Shown here: piece by piece, positions 60,783-64,000 of the stretch
How the letters are laid out: each line of letters starts with the position of its first letter
Position numbering within the stretch: position 1 is the first letter of the stretch
DNA from: Candidatus Gastranaerophilales bacterium
GTDB taxonomy: Bacteria > Cyanobacteriota > Vampirovibrionia > Gastranaerophilales > Gastranaerophilaceae
DNA length: 64,000 nucleotides
Direction: 5' to 3'
Assembly (NCBI GenBank): GCA_947625305.1
Contig: CANQNW010000002.1
Span: 124,001 to 188,000 of the forward strand
Program-made: the position numbers and the translations under genes
Notes under the pieces: generated by a model
What the model was told of the DNA's origin: nothing
The model's database searches: none
Seen by the model: the letters and a program-made list of their open reading frames with translations, nothing else

Positions 60783-62602
60783 TGAAAAAGTTTATATTAA
60801 TTTTAACGGCATTTGTAATTAATTTTATTTTAATAAATTTAGCAAATGCCGAAAATTTTGTTATTAATAACTACTCCGTAAAAATGGATGTAAAAGAAAA
60901 TAGAACTATTGATATATTTGAAGAAATAAATGTATTTTTTACGGCTAATTCACACGGAATATATAGAATTATTCCTTTAAAAAATAAAATAGTAAGGGAA
61001 AACGGCACAAAAAATACGGAATTTGCCAAAATTACTAATGTATCAGCTTCACAGCTTGTATCAAAAAGAGTAGAGAATAACAGATTAAATATAAAAATGG
61101 GCGACCCGTTTTATTTCGCTCCCGAAAATCAAACATATACCATAAAATACAACTATGATATGGGAAGGGACAGAGTAAAAAATGCCGATGAATTTTATTT
61201 TAATATTATAGGTACCGACTGGGATACAACCATTTCAAAAGTATATTTTTCAATAACACTTCCAAATGGATTTGATTCATCAAAAGTCGGATTTTCAATG
61301 GGAAGAAACGGGATTTCGGGTTATAATCCCGATGATTTAAAATTTAAAATTACCGGTAATACAATAAAAGGTTATACAACAAGATACCTTAACCCGCATG
61401 AAGGATTGACCGTAAGAATAGAATTACCTGAAAATTATTTTACAAAACAGTCAGGAATTGAAGATTATATAATTTTAACGGCTTTATTATTAACTATATT
61501 TCCTGTTATATTATGGGCATTATACGGAAGAGATGACCCCGTAACACCTGTTGTTACTTTTAATCCGCCGGAGAATAAAAACAGCGCCGAAATAGAAGTT
61601 GAATATAAAGGAACTTCTACAAATAAAGGTATTACATCCCTTATTTTCTACCTCGCAAGCAAAGGATATTTGGAAATAGAAGATAACGATATAGGATACA
61701 CAATAAAGAAAATAAAAGAATATGACGGCAAAAAATCAATTGAAAAAGCATTAATGGAGGCACTCTTTAAGGAAGGAAGTACAACTGTTTCACAAATAGA
61801 ACTTGAAACAAGTTCACGATACAAATTATATTGTAATAAAATTCAAAGCAGTTTAAATAAAATCAGAAATTATATATTTGAAAAAAATTCCTGCAGTTTT
61901 CAAAAGCTGGCGATTATTTTTATTTCAATTATCGGACTTGGTTTATTGTTTTTATATACACTGGGCGATTATTCATTTAAATTATTTACGGACGGATTTG
62001 CATTTTTAATAATATTCCCTGTAATTGCAATAATTATATTTAGTATTTCCTTAGTAAGTAATCAGCAAAAGAATATGGGATTTATAACAATATGGTCATT
62101 AGGTTTTGGCGGGATTCCCGCTGTGATGTTATTTACCTCCGCAGAAAATATTGAGGGGAATTATCCTGTATTATTAACAGAATTAGCCTGCATAATAGTA
62201 AGTATAATCTGTCTTATTAATATGCCAAAAAGAAATACAAAAGGAAGAATGCTCCTTGGGGAAATTTTAGGATTTAAAAAGTTTTTGGAAGTATCAGAGA
62301 AACCCAGGCTTATTGCACTAATAAATGAAAATCCCAATTATGTAAGTGAAGTTCTACCCTTTGCATATATATTAGATGTAGCGGATAACCTGATAGACTG
62401 CATAGAAAATTATGAAGAATATAAACCATACTGGTACAAAGGAAGATTTAACAGAGAACATTTTCACTCCATAGCAAGCAGTGTTAATACGGCTTCCGCA
62501 CCTCCAAGTCCATCCTCATCAAGTCATCACGGAAGTCATGGACATTCAGGCGGAGGACACTCGGGCGGCGGTCACGGCGGCGGGGGCGGAGGCTCTTGGT
62601 AA
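60782..62602 (+). CDS. DUF2207 membrane protein with Gly/His-rich tail
   Basis: A 606-aa predicted membrane protein of the DUF2207 family. Signal peptide about 1-22 (ending ANA-E), an extracytoplasmic beta domain (about 25-220; YSVKMDVKENRTIDIFEEINVFF in part as NRTIDIFEEI, then SHGIYRIIP), a membrane helix (about 229-247), a cytosolic domain with winged-helix-like SLIFYLASKGYLEIED, and further helices (about 375-480). The C-terminal 35 residues are Ser, then His and Gly runs (SHHGSHGHSGGGHSGGGH), typical of the family's Gly-rich end and possibly metal-binding. It overlaps lemA by 1 base. Confidence 0.93.
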   Translation: MKKFILILTAFVINFILINLANAENFVINNYSVKMDVKENRTIDIFEEINVFFTANSHGIYRIIPLKNKIVRENGTKNTEFAKITNVSASQLVSKRVENNRLNIKMGDPFYFAPENQTYTIKYNYDMGRDRVKNADEFYFNIIGTDWDTTISKVYFSITLPNGFDSSKVGFSMGRNGISGYNPDDLKFKITGNTIKGYTTRYLNPHEGLTVRIELPENYFTKQSGIEDYIILTALLLTIFPVILWALYGRDDPVTPVVTFNPPENKNSAEIEVEYKGTSTNKGITSLIFYLASKGYLEIEDNDIGYTIKKIKEYDGKKSIEKALMEALFKEGSTTVSQIELETSSRYKLYCNKIQSSLNKIRNYIFEKNSCSFQKLAIIFISIIGLGLLFLYTLGDYSFKLFTDGFAFLIIFPVIAIIIFSISLVSNQQKNMGFITIWSLGFGGIPAVMLFTSAENIEGNYPVLLTELACIIVSIICLINMPKRNTKGRMLLGEILGFKKFLEVSEKPRLIALINENPNYVSEVLPFAYILDVADNLIDCIENYEEYKPYWYKGRFNREHFHSIASSVNTASAPPSPSSSSHHGSHGHSGGGHSGGGHGGGGGGSW

Positions 62603-62618
62603 AATTTATAAAAAAAAT

Positions 62619-62644
62619 GAGAGAGGTTTTACCTCTCTTTTTTT
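62619..62644 (+). terminator. Rho-independent terminator after DUF2207
   Basis: GAGAGGT, 3-base loop and ACCTCTC form a perfect 7-bp stem followed by a run of seven T, 17 bases after the stop codon. Confidence 0.92.
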
Positions 62645-62654
62645 GAGTTATACT
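62627..62654 (+). promoter_or_regulatory. Possible promoter for hydG
   Basis: TTTTAC (62627-62632), 16-bp spacer and TATACT (62649-62654), 24 bases before the hydG ATG. It overlaps the preceding terminator. Weak, by eye. Confidence 0.3.
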
Positions 62655-62678
62655 AATATTTAGAAAAAGGCACGAAAT

Positions 62679-64000
62679 ATGTATAATCCAAAATCCACTA
62701 AAGCTGAAGAATTTATTAATAACGAAGAAATTTTAAACTCAATCAAATATGCTGAAAATAACAGTAATAATATCGAAGTTATAAATCAAATTATTGAAAA
62801 AGCAAAACAGAAAAAAGGTTTAACCCACAAAGAAGCAGCCGTATTACTTTTAACAACAGATAAAGAAAAAATTAATGAAATCTATAATCTGGCAAAAGAA
62901 ATAAAAGAAGAATATTACGGAAACAGAATAGTTCTTTTTGCACCGCTATACTTATCAAATTATTGCATAAACGGCTGTACATACTGCCCGTATCACGCAA
63001 AAAATAAACATATCCCCCGCAAAAAAATGACGCAGGAGGAAATAAGAAATGAGGTCATTGCACTTCAGGATATGGGGCATAAAAGGTTAGCCATAGAATC
63101 AGGAGAAGACCCCGTTAATAATCCTATTGAATATATTCTTGAGTCAATAAAAACAATTTATTCAATAAAACATAAAAATGGAGCAATCCGCAGAGTTAAT
63201 GTTAATATAGCTGCAACAACCGTTGAAAACTATAGAAAACTGCACGAGGCGGGAATTGGCACTTATATATTATTTCAAGAAACCTATAATAAAGAAAGCT
63301 ACGAAAAACTGCACCCCACAGGCCCTAAACATAACTATGCCTACCACACGGAAGCCATGGATAGAGCCATGCAGGGAGGCATTGATGATGTGGGCTTAGG
63401 TGTATTATTCGGACTTGAAGACTACCGATATGAATTAATTGCGCTTTTAATGCACGCAGAACATTTAGAAACCCTCTACGGCATAGGGCCTCATACAATT
63501 AGTGTTCCGAGAATAAGGCGGGCAGATGATATAGACCCTGCTTCATTTTCTAATGCAATAGATGATGAAACATTTAAAAAACTTGTTGCCGTAATAAGAA
63601 TAGCTGTCCCATATACGGGCATGATTGTTTCAACAAGAGAAAACAAAGAATGCAGAAAAGCCGTTTTAGAACTTGGTATTTCTCAAATATCGGGCGGTTC
63701 TAAAACCAGTGTGGGAGGTTATTATAAGCCCGAAAAAGAAGATGAAGACTCCAGTCAGTTTGAAGTTAATGATAACAGAACTCTTGATGAAGTTGTAAAT
63801 TGGCTTATGGAACTTAATTATCTTCCGAGTTTCTGCACAGCCTGCTACGGGTCAGGCAGAACAGGCGACAGATTTATGTCCATCTGTAAAAATCTTCAAA
63901 TTCATAACTTCTGTCTGCCAAACGCAATAATGACTTTGAAAGAATACTTAGTTGATTATGCCTCCGACATTACTAAACAAACGGGCGAAAAACTTATTTT
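62679..64000 (+). CDS. hydG: [FeFe]-hydrogenase maturase HydG (3' partial)
   Basis: Radical SAM tyrosine lyase that makes the CO and CN ligands of the hydrogenase H-cluster. 440 codons are visible and the gene runs off the window; HydG is about 470 aa. The N-terminal cluster motif is NYCINGCTYCPYH (CxxxCxxC, about residues 93-103). The C-terminal auxiliary-cluster motif is CTACYGSGRTGDRFM, then NFCLPNA (CxxC and a distant Cys), which separates HydG from the thiamine enzyme ThiH. An AAGG site precedes the ATG. It implies an [FeFe] hydrogenase and hydrogen-evolving fermentation elsewhere in the genome. Confidence 0.96.
   Translation, partial: MYNPKSTKAEEFINNEEILNSIKYAENNSNNIEVINQIIEKAKQKKGLTHKEAAVLLLTTDKEKINEIYNLAKEIKEEYYGNRIVLFAPLYLSNYCINGCTYCPYHAKNKHIPRKKMTQEEIRNEVIALQDMGHKRLAIESGEDPVNNPIEYILESIKTIYSIKHKNGAIRRVNVNIAATTVENYRKLHEAGIGTYILFQETYNKESYEKLHPTGPKHNYAYHTEAMDRAMQGGIDDVGLGVLFGLEDYRYELIALLMHAEHLETLYGIGPHTISVPRIRRADDIDPASFSNAIDDETFKKLVAVIRIAVPYTGMIVSTRENKECRKAVLELGISQISGGSKTSVGGYYKPEKEDEDSSQFEVNDNRTLDEVVNWLMELNYLPSFCTACYGSGRTGDRFMSICKNLQIHNFCLPNAIMTLKEYLVDYASDITKQTGEKLI

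Noticed and set aside
62679-64000. Thiamine synthesis enzyme ThiH
   Set aside because: The C-terminal CTACYGSGRTGDRFM and later Cys motif for the auxiliary cluster is specific to HydG.

Overview
The window is strongly AT-rich, densely coded DNA from a bacterium with a Gram-negative envelope (Kdo-8-P synthase, an AsmA-type protein, a predicted outer-membrane barrel). Three independent signs point to the non-photosynthetic sister group of Cyanobacteria (Vampirovibrionia/Melainabacteria, most likely the gut order Gastranaerophilales). First, the ATP synthase genes run b-prime, b, delta, alpha, gamma with no beta/epsilon behind gamma, which is the cyanobacterial order. Second, a class-A beta-lactamase homologue has Leu in place of the deacylating Glu, as in cyanobacterial PBP-A. 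Third, the window ends in hydG, an [FeFe]-hydrogenase maturase expected of a fermenter. The taxonomic call is inference; no marker phylogeny could be run.

Layout. 1-7314 (+): ATP synthase genes and a 1140-aa AsmA-like protein. 7311-9907 (-): dicarboxylate/glutamate symporter and PBP-A-like enzyme. 10050-13900: degenerate receiver-GGDEF protein, two radical SAM proteins and a convergent GNAT-like gene. 14040-21408 (+): a tight run of grpE, dnaJ, a secreted beta-propeller, an O-methyltransferase, nadK, recN and an orphan DNA methyltransferase. 21774-25696 (+): D-2-hydroxyacid dehydrogenase, asd, dapA and a pilin-like protein. 25699-29262 (-): an unusual 880-aa protein with a GHKL-type ATPase region and a C-terminal HExxH motif, then kdsA.

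29381-33250 looks like a plastic island. It holds an EamA transporter whose last 195 bp are duplicated downstream, an AAA/DUF4143 ATPase gene between the two copies with four 23-bp-spaced repeats over its promoter, a WbqC-like gene broken at an 11-G tract (possible phase variation), a GC-richer structured element and two tRNA genes (Thr-CGT, Asn-GTT). 33287-43164 holds a 931-aa membrane protein with an internal duplication, a metallophosphoesterase, ispG, small secreted proteins, ychF and lineage-type hypothetical proteins. 43356-50735 holds a TPR protein and a minus-strand run (ald, pyrF, maf, apt, flhB, sigma-28-like factor). 51018-64000 holds a predicted outer-membrane protein, uvrA, rpsA-ispH, an MBOAT/SGNH acetylation pair, lemA with DUF2207, and hydG, which runs off the end.

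The genes cover energy coupling, isoprenoid (ispG, ispH), diaminopimelate/lysine (asd, dapA), pyrimidine/purine and envelope functions, plus DNA repair (recN, uvrA). No CRISPR array, transposase, integrase or rRNA was seen. No gene-free stretch exceeds 300 bases; the longest (22776-23016, 32717-32999, 50736-51017) are described under features or hold only AT-rich DNA.
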